64,000 nt of DNA from contig JAQISU010000096.1 in NCBI GenBank assembly GCA_029339505.1, forward strand, positions 6,870,001 to 6,934,000. Reading direction: 5' to 3'. The position numbers and the translations under genes were made by a program. Each line of letters opens with the position of its first letter. The stretch's first letter is position 1. The stretch comes from Unio delphinus (lineage: Eukaryota > Mollusca > Bivalvia > Unionida > Unionidae). Under the pieces are notes generated by a model that saw nothing but the letters and a program-made list of their open reading frames with translations, searched no databases and was not told where the DNA came from. Positions 1 to 11,000 of this stretch are shown piece by piece.

Positions 1-47
1 TAAAGCGAAACCGGTCACAACATTAATACGTGTTGGCGTTGTTTATT

Positions 48-203
<156 letters not shown>

Positions 204-1072
204 TTCATAAAGATGATATGTCCACGGACAAAGCATCAATACATTCATCGTGGAAGAATATAAGGACATTATGTAAATTACATAGAAAAGGAAAGAAATT
301 CAGCAAATTAAGAAAAGCTCAGTAACTAATTTAACAAGTCTTTGAGTCCATTCACAGTTTAGAAGCGAAAAATGTAGAAAAAACTATATAGTATAGCACG
401 ATTCCAGACAATGATTCCACTTAAATATCTTAATCGCTGTATAGGTTGTTGCAATTGCGTAAAGAATGCAGACATACCCAAGACATTTCTCGGTGGAAGT
501 GAAGGTCTGTTTGAAGTACCGAGAAAGCGCTGTTTTCCATGTATCGAGAAAGTACTGTATTTTTCTTACCGCTACTAGCTTGGACACATATTCGTATTTC
601 TCCATAACCTAACAGAAAGCTGGATAGTAGATAAATTAAGAATACGGGATTAGAGAATACATCCACCCCGGCTCATCGATTTTCCTTCTTTCTTTACAAT
701 ATAAGGTTATTGAAAGTATATAAAATATTAAGACGTATCAGAAATACCAACGGGTTCTTAACTGTGCACTGTTTACAAGGTTTTACAGAAGAAACAAGCT
801 TATACTGGTTGTATGCAGAAGACAGGATTATATCCATTATAGTGGGGAAACATGAATAAAGTAACTTGAAGATTCACTGAAACAAAAGAACACGTATGCC
901 AGGAACATGAAGAACAATATATATTTTTGATGCATTTAAACTGAGGAATTACGACAGCAAAAACCGATGTGTAAACTCCGTTACTAATCTTAAAGGGTTA
1001 ACCTTTTGTATTAATCATAAAATCCGCCATACAACGCAGAAGAGCTTGAATAATCATAGTTCACTTTCAATT

Positions 1073-1125
1073 GAGAGAGAGAGACAGAGACAGAGACAGA
1101 GACAGAGACAGACAGAGAGAGAGAG
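1073..1125. repeat. (GA)n/(GACA)n microsatellite
   Basis: GA dinucleotides are interspersed with CAGAGA hexamers. It is a purely simple-sequence tract with no feature attached. Confidence 0.95.
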
Positions 1126-1470
1126 CATTGATGCGATCTATTATAAAGTCCTGTCCGATGAAGCCTCCAAACTTTTGTATCTAGTCAGTTCAATGAAAAT
1201 CTATTTAATAATAGCATAGTAAACTCCAATCGCGAATAATGAAAATACTTTGTATTTCTTGTGAAAAATGTCAAGTTTTTACTTATACAAGGGTAATTGA
1301 TGGTCAGTCAAATTTCTCCCCACCTTAGGTCGATACATGCCCACATCTGAGCAACTGAGAGTGTGTTATATGAGTTGTCTGAAATTACTGTTCAACGCAT
1401 ATAACAATAAGTGAATATGAAAAAGAAACAGTATTACCGTGATCATCTTCACCTTCTCAGTTTGCTCTAA

Positions 1471-1587
1471 TTATAGGGCTTTCATAAAGCAGTCGACAGT
1501 TTCCTTGGCCTTGACCCTAAGAGCCAGTTTTATGAGCTTATTGTTGCCCGTTTGAGACTCTAGACGGATTAAAGTGTCCTTGTACAT
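1471..1587 (-). CDS. Terminal exon of the minus-strand gene
   Basis: On the minus strand a pyrimidine-rich tract and CAG acceptor precede a 117-bp exon that starts at a codon boundary and runs 38 codons to TAA. It begins MYKDTLIRLES and ends with VDCFMKAL. The acceptor phase (0) matches the donor phase of the exon at 2090-2201. The ATG at its first codon is probably internal rather than a start. Confidence 0.62.
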   Translation of the reverse strand: MYKDTLIRLESQTGNNKLIKLALRVKAKETVDCFMKAL

Positions 1588-3056
1588 CTGTAAAAATAAA
1601 GAAATGAAATTGTTTTAAAAGCATAGAGATTCACCAGAACGTCAGTTAATCTAATGAGTTAATGCAATTGTCGACCAATAGATTATAATATAAGAAAACA
1701 TTTTTATTCCGACTTGTGGAATTATGATAATACATCTCATCATAATCGTCTTAGTCATCGTCAGTATTATTTTTAGTTATTATTCTCGACATTATTGATG
1801 GTGTTTATCATTAAAAAGTTATGATCATTCATATTAGGTAAGAATGAAAATATTGATGAAAAATACTTCTAAAGTAGAAATTTTCCTTTGTATTCTAAGA
1901 TGTACATAGTTATATTATATCAAAATTATACAGTTTTCCTTGTCCGCCTGAAGAATTCCTCTGCAGTAAAGATTGTGTTGAATTAAAAGAAGAAACACTA
2001 TTTTTAAAAACATATGTTGAGTGCTCTAGGTAATGACACTATCTTTTTATCCAGAAGAATATAGGTGCATAATATTCTCCTCCCCTCACCTGACGTCTGA
2101 TCTCAGTCTGTCTGTATGCCTGCATATACGTTTTTGTGGTCTTCTTCAGGGCTTTTCTCAGAATGTTCAAGATCATCTTCTCCTCTGAACACATAGAGAA
2201 TCTGAAATAAGGTCGTTTGTTGAACATTTAAAATAATTGTAAGCCACTAGACAAATATACCTCTAAACTGTGTGAAAAGAAACTGAGAAGGAAATTAAAA
2301 ATGTCACTATAATTTGGGAAACATGTTAGGATCTGCTTTTAGAGCAAGAAATCGTCGGTCTCGTCTAAGTCACTTATGATTATAAATCTTTTATTATCAA
2401 TTAAATTCCAATTTGAATTGATGTAATGATTGATTGTTTTGTAATGGCGCACCATAACCTTTAGGCTATTTAGAGCTATGCAATAGGTATAATTGATATT
2501 AAACTCGTATTGAATCTTTAAAGTCAAAGCGTAACGTTGTGAATTTAAATTCTATTAAAAAGAAAACGAATTTTCCCAAGCAGCAGATGAGCTTTAACAT
2601 AATTTGGACACACGAAATGGTCATATTTCAAACAAACACCAGTCATCACATATCTAGTTTTCAACTAATAAAAGAAAAGCATCGATCAATATATGCATTA
2701 AACGGCACGCGAAACCCTTGACTGTAAAACTAAATAGGAATTAGGTGACTTTAAGTCGTATAGTGCATTAGATAAAATTAACTTCATATACTAACTTCCT
2801 TAAGACTCTGGCTGCCTCCAGGCATATAGAGACGTCGTTTTGGACATCCAAATGTTGCATAGCAACGTCATAAAAGAAGGAAGCGAAAGATCTCGAAATG
2901 ACAGGATAATCTGAATTAACGGAAAGCAATCATTACAAAGTTTGTTAAGATTTAAGATTCGAAATAATACAGTAAATAAATACAACTGATACAATCGCAA
3001 AAACTGTTGCAGTAAAAGATATATCAGATATATGTAAATTACATGTAACATGTTAT

Positions 3057-3124
<68 letters not shown>

Positions 3125-4621
3125 GCGCGCGCGCGCGCGCGGGGAGATGGATACCTCTGGCCATGTCCAGACGTGTTTGAAGTTTTTTATTCCAGGCCAG
3201 AGCCTTTGTCTCACACCAATCTTGGCTGAGAGCTCTCTCCTTCAGAACATCCACCCAGAAGTCAAAGTCACTTAAATAGAAATAGGAAGTATAACGAGTT
3301 ACGTATAACTATAATAAATCGGATTAAAATTATTCATTTTTTGGGATAAGGTTAGATCAACAGGAAAGAAGTCAGCTGAACTACACTATCTTCAAGTGAA
3401 AACTATCGTAACATTTGCTTCCAGTCAAATGAGTGGTGTCTTTTCTAATTTGCTGATGGTGCCTTCAAAACGACTGCAGTTTGCAGTTAGTTTGCTTGAT
3501 TTAGTAAAATGGTGCGTGTCTGCCGATTGAAAGCCGTCGTGCGCGTTTTAGTAGTTTTGTTTCGCCGGTTTCCTTTATCTAACCTTTCACATCAATCTGT
3601 CATGAAATATAATTCATTTGCTCTATATAAATAAGGAATTAAATCGAAACTTAAAACCTGAGCGATGGAAAAATAGTATGGTCCTACAGTAGGAGAGGAA
3701 AAAAAGCACCTATTTTAGAGTTTTTCTTTGATTCATTTCAAGCTACATATGGTTGTCGGGTCATGCTGATATCATCAAGCACCGTTCATACAATATAATT
3801 AAACCAATGCGTTCTTTTACAGAGCTCTATTTTGATGACTGTAATGGGTAGAACGGCAACAATTTCAATTGGATCTTGCGGTTCTTAATTTAAATAATGA
3901 TAGTACAAGTGCATATGACGCTTCTCTTTTCCAACCTACCTACCATAAACAATAGGTCAACTATTAATAGTAGCTTTTGGTCAGGTTGAATACTGTGTAA
4001 ATGGCGGGGGAGGGGTGAACTTGTGGGGAAGAGAGTCATCCAACCAATCGTTTTCTTTCAAAATTATATATTAGTTTTTATAAAGTACTCACGTTAATGC
4101 TGAATATGACTCCGGAAAATCGCTCATTACTTGAAAATCTACCATTTCATCAAATTTGAAGAGATTAAACTTGGAAAATCAGAGATTTCTTTCTGTCAAC
4201 GTGAATACGTTTAGCAAGCTTGGTGCACAACATAAGGATAAGAAACGTCACTCTTGGAAACGCTGCATCATTGATTACGTCACGAAGAGTGACGCAGTTT
4301 TTCATCCATTCTCACTGAAACGTTTCTACGCAAGCCTCTCGCTGATTATGATTTTGATTTCGATATTATCCAAATGAGTAGCTCGAATGAAAGACAGAAA
4401 GTTAATTAAACATTAACTGTTCGTTTTTATTTGTCTTTATGAGCCCGAGGAAGTCAATCGCTCAAATTATTATTTGCAACCTGAATTTTCATTATTGCTG
4501 CATTTTTGCATAAACAATCCATAAATCTTCCCCACTTAGTTCCTGTAACTTCATCTCACAGTACACAGTTTTGAACCACGTGTTGTTGTCCTTGAAGAGC
4601 ATCACAACAGCTCCATCATAC
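1471..4621 (-). CDS. Multi-exon gene of unknown function, 3' portion
   Basis: Five consecutive minus-strand exons can be joined with canonical splice sites and compatible phases: 4536-4621 and 4093-4138 (less certain), then 3155-3270, 2796-2910, 2090-2201 and 1471-1587, which ends in TAA. The junction phases run 2, 1, 0 and are respected at each of the last four junctions, which is hard to get by chance. The product is rich in Lys, Arg, Leu and Ala and looks largely helical, for example around EAARVLR and ILNILRKALKK. I see no signal peptide, membrane segment or catalytic motif, and I do not recognise the family. Upstream exons beyond 4.6 kb were not found with confidence. It could be a recently decayed copy, but none of the five exons carries an internal stop. 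Confidence 0.6.
2090..2201 (-). CDS. Internal exon of the minus-strand gene
   Basis: The 112-bp exon lies between a TTTCAG acceptor and a CAG/GTGAGG donor. It starts with one base that completes a Lys codon split across the upstream intron, and it ends on a codon boundary. It encodes a basic helical stretch with SEEKMILNILRKALKKTTK and ends TEIRRQ. Confidence 0.65.
2796..2910 (-). CDS. Internal exon of the minus-strand gene
   Basis: The 115-bp exon has an ATTCAG acceptor and a GAA/GTTAGT donor. Its first two bases complete an Asp codon with the G left by the upstream exon, and it ends with two bases of a split Lys codon. It encodes YPVISRSFASFFYDVAMQ and later CLEAARVLR. The other frame, which is open over the adjacent (GT)n tract, is a shadow. 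Confidence 0.62.
3059..3142. repeat. (GA)n-(CA)n-(CG)n compound tract
   Basis: About 32 bp of GA are followed by CA repeats and then about 18 bp of pure CG alternation. The CA/CG half is a classic Z-DNA-prone sequence. It lies in the intron just after the donor of the minus-strand exon 3155-3270. Confidence 0.95.
3155..3270 (-). CDS. Internal exon of the minus-strand gene
   Basis: The 116-bp exon lies between a TATTTAAG acceptor and a CCAGAG/GTATCC donor. It encodes DFDFWVDVLKERALSQDWC and continues to LQTRLDMAR. The single base at each end matches the phases of both neighbours. Its donor sits 13 bp from the end of a long alternating purine-pyrimidine tract in the following intron. Confidence 0.62.
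4093..4138 (-). CDS. Probable exon of the minus-strand gene, acceptor uncertain
   Basis: The 3' boundary, a GTGAGT donor after an AC that leaves phase 2, is strong and fits the exon at 3155-3270. Coding includes VMSDFPESYSALT. The acceptor could be the AG before 4138 or the one before 4129. The first gives phase compatibility with 4536-4621. Confidence 0.45.
4536..4621 (-). CDS. Possible exon of the minus-strand gene
   Basis: This is an 86-bp candidate with a TTTGAAG acceptor, 28 open codons (AVVMLFKDNNTWFKTVYCE in the middle) and a weak donor, TAA/GTGGGG. Its end phase fits the next exon if that starts at 4138. The composition looks protein-like, but the donor is poor. Confidence 0.4.
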
Positions 4622-5845
4622 CTTCAAATATTAGCTTCGTACTATTTGACTTTCCATTTTTGGATGTGTGGATGGGTGGGAGACGAGAGGTAACTTTAAA
4701 TTACTTTTCATCGTTTGTTTAAATTTATTTAATTTTCTTTGGATATATAAGCAGTAAAAAGTTGGTTCATTATCGTAGGTAAAAATCAGATGTGGATAGA
4801 ATATTTGCACTTTATTTCAAGCCATATTTGCTCCTATTGCGATCACTATGTACATGTGTTATGTATATTTAATTTATAACTGTTAGCTTTTAAACCGTGT
4901 TTGTAAATTTTATTTGTATTTTGTACTTGACCTTGTACAAAATCAAGCTCATATCGTACTTACCAATAACTTTTCAAACAAATAATACATAGATAATATG
5001 TTTTCTTTTATAGTCGGTTAAATATCTGAGTCACTATCAATATAAATAAATTCATTTATTAAGGTCAGATTTATTGTTATTGGAAATCCCCATTACAAAT
5101 ACCTAGCTTCTTTGACGTGTACCACATTCTACATTATAAGTTTAGTAATACAATATCCTAGAATGTAACTTTAAATTAAGTTTAGCAAAGGTTTCTTTTA
5201 GATAATCCGTAATGTGACCTGTGTCAAGTAGAGGGCTTTATCATCCTGTTTGTGTAATACTTATTCATTCAGTTGGCGCTATACGGCTTTGTCTTTTGCA
5301 TAGGGTTAGAATAGTAAGAAATGATAATTTCCCCTAGTTTCGTCGCTGGATATACTGGCTATATCAAAAAGACCTTTCATACCTCAGGTAGTTTTCTAAG
5401 AACCTTTAATTCCCTTTATTTGGTGCATGATTGATGGGTGTAATATAGGTCAAAGAGTATACAGCTTGGCCTTACTTCCGATGTGTTTCTCTTCAAAACC
5501 TGCAAACTCCGCTTGGTCACTTTACTTCCTGGACTTCAGAGGTACATTTTTAAAAAGAGCCGAGAATAGTTAAATTTACATATGATGTATTTAGTAATTT
5601 ATATATTGTCCATGTTTTAATAACTCCTAAAGATAGTGTACTTTCGACTAATTCAGTGTGTTTTGATCATGTACAATTTCCACAAGTAAAATATCCAATG
5701 AAATTTCAGCCCCACTACATGAAAGTTACATAGATGTATGCCAATTTTCTCTCCGTTGCGCATGTCGCAAATGTAACCAACTTCACCTTAAACCCACCGC
5801 TCTTTGAGAATTTCGTAATATCTGTAGATTGTTTCCTCATGCTGG
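4622..5845. other. No recognised feature
   Basis: AT-rich sequence, probably intronic or 5' to the minus-strand gene. A minus-strand donor-like site (GAA/GTAAGG, near 5485) follows a short basic open stretch but could not be phased to a neighbour, so it is not called as an exon. Confidence 0.35.
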
Positions 5846-6105
5846 ACCGCTCCGGTAGCCTAGTAGTTATGTTGTCTGTCTCGGATTCGGGAGGTCGCCG
5901 GTTTGAACGCCGGCCGAGTTAAATCAATTAAGTACAACAACAAAAAAGGTACTAGCAGCTGCATGTGTTAGGACTGGTCCGCCTGGTGACAGGATAATGT
6001 GATTGGATGGTAAATCATTCTACATGTCTGCGGCATGATGCCTCAGTGATAGACATCACTGAACTGCCACACTAAAGACATCGTGTGTTGTATGGCAATT
6101 TATAG
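5846..6105 (+). mobile_element. tRNA-derived SINE, family B
   Basis: The 5' end is tRNA-like. An A-box-like GTAGCCTAGTAGTTA is followed by a B-box-like GGTTTGAACGCC and a body containing GACTGGTCCGCCTGGTGACAGG, GGATAATGTGATTGG and a CATGATGCCTCAGTG stretch. The same order is seen at 53768-54075 and, inverted, at 63283-63505 and 6090-6293. It is transcribed by RNA polymerase III in known families. No tRNA cloverleaf is preserved. Confidence 0.8.
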
Positions 6106-6293
6106 TGATGCCTAGCACTGTGGCATTAAGCCGAATACATTTAGTTTCAATTCCTTCTAAGAAACATGATCCTGACACCAGGCCAACCAGTCCTACCACT
6201 AACATCTAAATTATAAGCGCCAAGCGCCAAAGTGTCTTTGGTACGACTCGGCTGGGATTTCAACCTGCGATCTCTCTCATCCAACATGGACGC
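6090..6293 (-). mobile_element. tRNA-derived SINE, family B, inverted partner
   Basis: Read on the minus strand, a tRNA-like head (GCAGGTTGAAATCCC as B box) leads into the same TACCAAAG and GACTGGTTGGCCTGGTGTC body as the other family-B copies. It faces the copy at 5846-6105 tail to tail, so transcripts across both could fold into a hairpin. Confidence 0.75.
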
Positions 6294-6294
<1 letters not shown>

Positions 6295-6346
<52 letters not shown>

Positions 6347-6405
6347 AGACTTTGTATAGCGTCTAATCTTTAGAAGCTCTAAGTGCTTTACAGCAATAAT
6401 GATAT
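6295..6405 (-). mobile_element. 3' end of a non-LTR retrotransposon with (TAA)n tail
   Basis: About 50 bp at 6344-6395 are the reverse complement of the last 50 bp of the plus-strand LINE tail near 52770-52820 (both contain GAAGACTTTGTATAG / CTATACAAAGTCTTC). The 48-bp (TAA)n tract at 6295-6343 is the microsatellite tail typical of CR1/L2-like elements. Only the terminal stub remains, as expected for 5' truncation. Confidence 0.72.
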
Positions 6406-6412
6406 TACTATA

Positions 6413-6441
6413 GACCCCCCCCCCCCACACACACACACACA
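6413..6441. repeat. (C)n(CA)n simple repeat
   Basis: A run of about 12 C is followed by CA dinucleotides. It marks the truncated 5' edge of the LINE stub beside it. Confidence 0.9.
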
Positions 6442-6629
6442 ACTTCACAAGAGCGCTGAAATTGGAAAACATTAAAAACAGTGAAAATATTTAAGGTACG
6501 AAACAGTGTTTGTAACTTTGAATCATTTATTACATAAAGACTGTAAATAAATCCCAAGGAAAGTGCTCACATACCGTTACAACCAACTATATTGTTGGAG
6601 GTTAGTTGGTGTCAGTTATAATTGAAGAA

Positions 6630-6876
6630 TTTAATCCAGCACAAATACGTTTTCTCTCTCACTCCAGATTTCTGCGGGGTTTTTTTTCCTTCATATATGA
6701 GAGAGGATTTGGGAATAGAAAAAAATCATTGCGATGAAATTGTTTATCAAATTAAATTAATTTAGAAAACGGGCATTATTAATGCATGTATACATTAATA
6801 TGTAACAACTAGATATAAAAAGCACAGATGTACATTTTGTAACAAATACAGTCGATAGGGATGTGAGATGTATTTT
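6630..6876 (+). repeat. Dispersed repeat, partner of 13486-13747
   Basis: Starting at ATCCAGCACAAATACG and ending near GATGTGAGATGTATTT, this block matches the reverse complement of 13486-13747 over its whole length, with small indels. Shared landmarks include CTCACTCCAGATTTCTGCG, TCATTGCGATGAAATTGT and AAAACGGGCATTATTAAT. The family is not recognised and no terminal repeats are obvious. Confidence 0.82.
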
Positions 6877-7458
6877 TCTCACCCAAGCGACAGAGAAATC
6901 TAGCTGTTTTGCTAACCTTACTTTTCTTATCTCAGTCTTGTCATCTCAGACCAATCGTCTCAGTCATGGTGTCCACGCGCTCAGAACTACTTTTAACAAA
7001 AGAAACTCTTCTTGTCCTCTGTTGTGCCATAGTTGTTCTCAAATAAAACAACAACAGCAGCAACAACAACAAATAATATATAACCAAAACATAGTTACTT
7101 TAGGTCAATCTGTCTTAGAAAATACACCAAACAAACACATTTTGATAGAGACAAATACACACACGTATACTATTTCGAGGTTTTTTGATATTATGTTAGT
7201 TTGATCTAACTAGCATTGTCAAGTTTATCCTATATGCAGGACTAGCTCAGTACATTTTCAGATCATCATCATTAAATGTAGCTAAAGCAACCGAACTAGT
7301 TGTAAACACCTCGCGTGAAACATTGTATATACTGTGAGCTACATTTATAGAAGCTGACATGAAAATTTACTGTGCTACAGATAGGATAAAATTCTCAATG
7401 GTGTGTGAAATGAAGTTGAACTATGTCAGAAAACACTGATCCATGCACATAAAACTAT
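6877..7458. other. No recognised feature
   Basis: AT-rich spacer with a short CAA/CAG-rich tract near 7046-7074. The frame that crosses it has no gene-like context. Confidence 0.4.
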
Positions 7459-7740
7459 TTGTGATGAAGTGTGCATGAGAGGATAACTCCAGTAAGGAGG
7501 AAAGTGAGAGTTTGAATATAACAAATAACACTGGAAAACGATTTGTTGATGCAGGCCACATAAGTGACAATTGTATTGAAAATATAAGTAATATTTTTCT
7601 ATGATATAACATGCATAAAGTTGTTTACCAAAATTACTTTAACATAGTATGATAAACTACTTATTTTAAATTCAGCCCTGAATGTAAATTTGTAAGCATC
7701 AGACCAAAAACAATCCATTTGGGAGCTGAGACCGCCATAA

Positions 7741-7782
7741 CACAGGACCCATGCAAGTTACCCACTTTGCATGGGCCCTGTG
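7741..7782. repeat. Hairpin inside the 714-bp unit
   Basis: CACAGGACCCATGCAA (7741-7756) pairs with TTGCATGGGCCCTGTG (7767-7782) across a 10-base loop, 15 of 16 positions matching. The same hairpin recurs every 714 bp in the array. Confidence 0.9.
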
Positions 7783-8132
7783 CAGCCATCATATAACATT
7801 ACTGTTGAAAAATTCATGTGAAGCTGCAACATGCTCAATTGCTATCACATGGCTACAGTCAGTTCTTTACAAATACATGCGAAATAGGAAGTTATACACC
7901 ACGGCGGTTGGTGGGGAGGTGGTGGAAAAATGTAACAATTTTGCTCGCTAACAATACAACCCGTATCTCCAAGAATTCTTTTGCAAGTGATGCTAAGGAT
8001 GCTGACTCCAATATTCGTGCACCTTAAAAATGAATTCCATTGGCTAAACAAGTCACGTGACCCGCTTCCTGGGTTTGCATGTTCCCAGATGGTCTTTATT
8101 CCTTTGTTTCTAGCACCCAACAAAACCTATTC

Positions 8133-8186
8133 ACCCCTCATCACAAATATCCTTGCGCTAGCGCAAATAGTTTTGTGATGAAGTGT
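8133..8186. repeat. Unit-junction palindrome of the 714-bp array
   Basis: Around the TA at 8159-8160 the arms are perfect for six bases (GCGCAA), imperfect for the next few, then match again through TTTGTGATGA and beyond, giving arms of roughly 27 bases. It is the arrangement expected where two terminal inverted repeats abut head to tail with one shared TA. It recurs at the other junctions, with one mutated base at 8870. Confidence 0.8.
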
Positions 8187-10314
8187 GCATGAGAGGATAA
8201 CTCCAGTAAGGAGGAAAGTGAGAGTTTGAATATAACAAATAACACTGGAAAACGATTTGTTGATGCAGGCCACATAAGTGACAATTGTATTGAAAATATA
8301 AGTAATATTTTTCTATGATATAACATGCATAAAGTTGTTTACCAAAATTACTTTAACATAGTATGATAAACTACTTATTTTAAATTCAGCCCTGAATGTA
8401 AATTTGTAAGCATCAGACCAAAAACAATCCATTTGGGAGCTGAGACCGCCATAACACAGGACCCATGCAAGTTACCCACTTTGCATGGGCCCTGTGCAGC
8501 CATCATATAACATTACTGTTGAAAAATTCATGTGAAGCTGCAACATGCTCAATTGCTATCACATGGCTACAGTCAGTTCTTTACAAATACATGCGAAATA
8601 GGAAGTTATACACCACGGCGGTTGGTGGGGAGGTGGTGGAAAAATGTAACAATTTTGCTCGCTAACAATACAACCCGTATCTCCAAGAATTCTTTTGCAA
8701 GTGACGCTAAGGATGCTGACTCCAATATTCGTGCACCTTAAAAATGAATTCCATTGGCTAAACAAGTCACGTGACCCGCTTCCTGGGTTTGCATGTTCCC
8801 AGATGGTCTTTATTCCTTTGTTTCTAGCACCCAACAAAACCTATTCACCCCTCATCACAAATATCCTTGAGCTAGCGCAAATAGTTTTGTGATGAAGTGT
8901 GCATGAGAGGATAACTCCAGTAAGGAGGAAAGTGAGAGTTTGAATATAACAAATAACACTGGAAAACGATTTGTTGATGCAGGCCACATAAGTGACAATT
9001 GTATTGAAAATATAAGTAATATTTTTCTATGATATAACATGCATAAAGTTGTTTACCAAAATTACTTTAACATAGTATGATAAACTACTTATTTTAAATT
9101 CAGCCCTGAATGTAAATTTGTAAGCATCAGACCAAAAACAATCCATTTGGGAGCTGAGACCGCCATAACACAGGACCCATGCAAGTTACCCACTTTGCAT
9201 GGGCCCTGTGCAGCCATCATATAACATTACTGTTGAAAAATTCATGTGAAGCTGCAACATGCTCAATTGCTATCACATGGCTACAGTCAGTTCTTTACAA
9301 ATACATGCGAAATAGGAAGTTATACACCACGGCGGTTGGTGGGGAGGTGGTGGAAAAATGTAACAATTTTGCTCGCTAACAATACAACCCGTATCTCCAA
9401 GAATTCTTTTGCAAGTGACGCTAAGGATGCTGACTCCAATATTCGTGCACCTTAAAAATGAATTCCATTGGCTAAACAAGTCACGTGACCCGCTTCCTGG
9501 GTTTGCATGTTCCCAGATGGTCTTTATTCCTTTGTTTCTAGCACCCAACAAAACCTATTCACCCCTCATCACAAATATCCTTGCGCTAGCGCAAATAGTT
9601 TTGTGATGAAGTGTGCATGAGAGGATAACTCCAGTAAGGAGGAAAGTGAGAGTTTGAATATAACAAATAACACTGGAAAACGATTTGTTGATGCAGGCCA
9701 CATAAGTGACAATTGTATTGAAAATATAAGTAATATTTTTCTATGATATAACATGCATAAAGTTGTTTACCAAAATTACTTTAACATAGTATGATAAACT
9801 ACTTATTTTAAATTCAGCCCTGAATGTAAATTTGTAAGCATCAGACCAAAAACAATCCATTTGGGAGCTGAGACCGCCATAACACAGGACCCATGCAAGT
9901 TACCCACTTTGCATGGGCCCTGTGCAGCCATCATATAACATTACTGTTGAAAAATTCATGTGAAGCTGCAACATGCTCAATTGCTATCACATGGCTACAG
10001 TCAGTTCTTTACAAATACATGCGAAATAGGAAGTTATACACCACGGCGGTTGGTGGGGAGGTGGTGGAAAAATGTAACAATTTTGCTCGCTAACAATACA
10101 ACCCGTATCTCCAAGAATTCTTTTGCAAGTGACGCTAAGGATGCTGACTCCAATATTCGTGCACCTTAAAAATGAATTCCATTGGCTAAACAAGTCACGT
10201 GACCCGCTTCCTGGGTTTGCATGTTCCCAGATGGTCTTTATTCCTTTGTTTCTAGCACCCAACAAAACCTATTCACCCCTCATCACAAATATCCTTGCGC
10301 TAGCGCAAATAGTT

Positions 10315-10930
10315 ATATACACTTCACTTCATAGCATCCCAACTCTCTAAACAACCAGAAATGTGTTATGTCAAACATGCTCTGTTATAATTTTGTTAGA
10401 CATCTCCGTGGTGCTTATATTATTATATTATATTTATTGACAAATAATACACTTACCAGCCAGAAGGAATCATTTATCCCTCAACACACTAATCTACAAG
10501 CAAATTTCACTGTATCCCTTGCCATATTTCCAAGACAGAAATATAAATTTTCAAAAAATCCGTGAACTTGAAATTTTACCACATGGGTCCGCATATTTAG
10601 AGGGTGACGAGGTTCTTTTATACGTGAGAGTGGGGTACTCAAAATTGGAAATGATGAAAGGAAACAGTTTCTTTCTAATAAATATTAAATATTTATTGTC
10701 AGTTTCAAATAACATCCATATATTAAATGTGATAATACCTCATTACTATGCGACGTTTTTTGTTGTTATTTTTCTTTGCTCACGCGTATGAACTGAGTAC
10801 TTCGGATGCAACGGTCACACCACAGACCACATTAGCATATTTGTATTCATGCGCCGGATGTAAAGATTGGGTCGTGAACATTAGTAAAGAGTTGTTTTTA
10901 CTTTAAAGGATAATATTGGGTGAGAAAAAT
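10315..10930. other. No recognised feature
   Basis: AT-rich spacer between the 714-bp array and the LINE. The short frames here have no family resemblance that I can see. Confidence 0.4.
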
Positions 10931-11000
10931 AACCTACGTAGGGAGACAAATAATGTAACCCCTAGGCTGGGATTTCATTGTCTCGGTCCAAACCCCAACA
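10931..11000. repeat. Short repeat shared with 16950-17035
   Basis: GGGAGACAA followed 5-10 bases later by TAACCC and, 30-40 bases on, CCAAACCCCAACA is found here and again near 16967-17025 with similar spacing. It overlaps the truncated 3' edge of the LINE, so it may belong to that LINE family. Confidence 0.55.

Larger units (their letters stand above)
7459..10314. repeat. Tandem array of four 714-bp units
   Basis: Units are 7459-8172, 8173-8886, 8887-9600 and 9601-10314. The array is exactly 4 x 714 bp. Copies are almost identical; I saw only single-base changes, for example GATGC/GACGC at 7990 versus 8704, and TTGCGC/TTGAGC at 8153 versus 8867. Each unit has a near-perfect hairpin (7741-7782 in unit 1) and ends in a TA-centred palindrome (TTGCGCTAGCGCAA, 8153-8166). 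The short frames repeated at a 714-bp period are satellite-borne and not genes. The unit may be a TIR transposon that became a satellite (see findings). Confidence 0.97.

Noticed and set aside
566..610. Small minus-strand exon with MEKYEYVSKL and a GTAAGA donor
   Set aside because: A plausible acceptor and donor exist, but there is no phase-compatible neighbour and the stretch is too short to judge.
7751..10350. Sets of identical 61-92 codon frames repeated every 714 bp on both strands
   Set aside because: They are carried by the satellite unit. They overlap each other on both strands and show no conserved-protein features.
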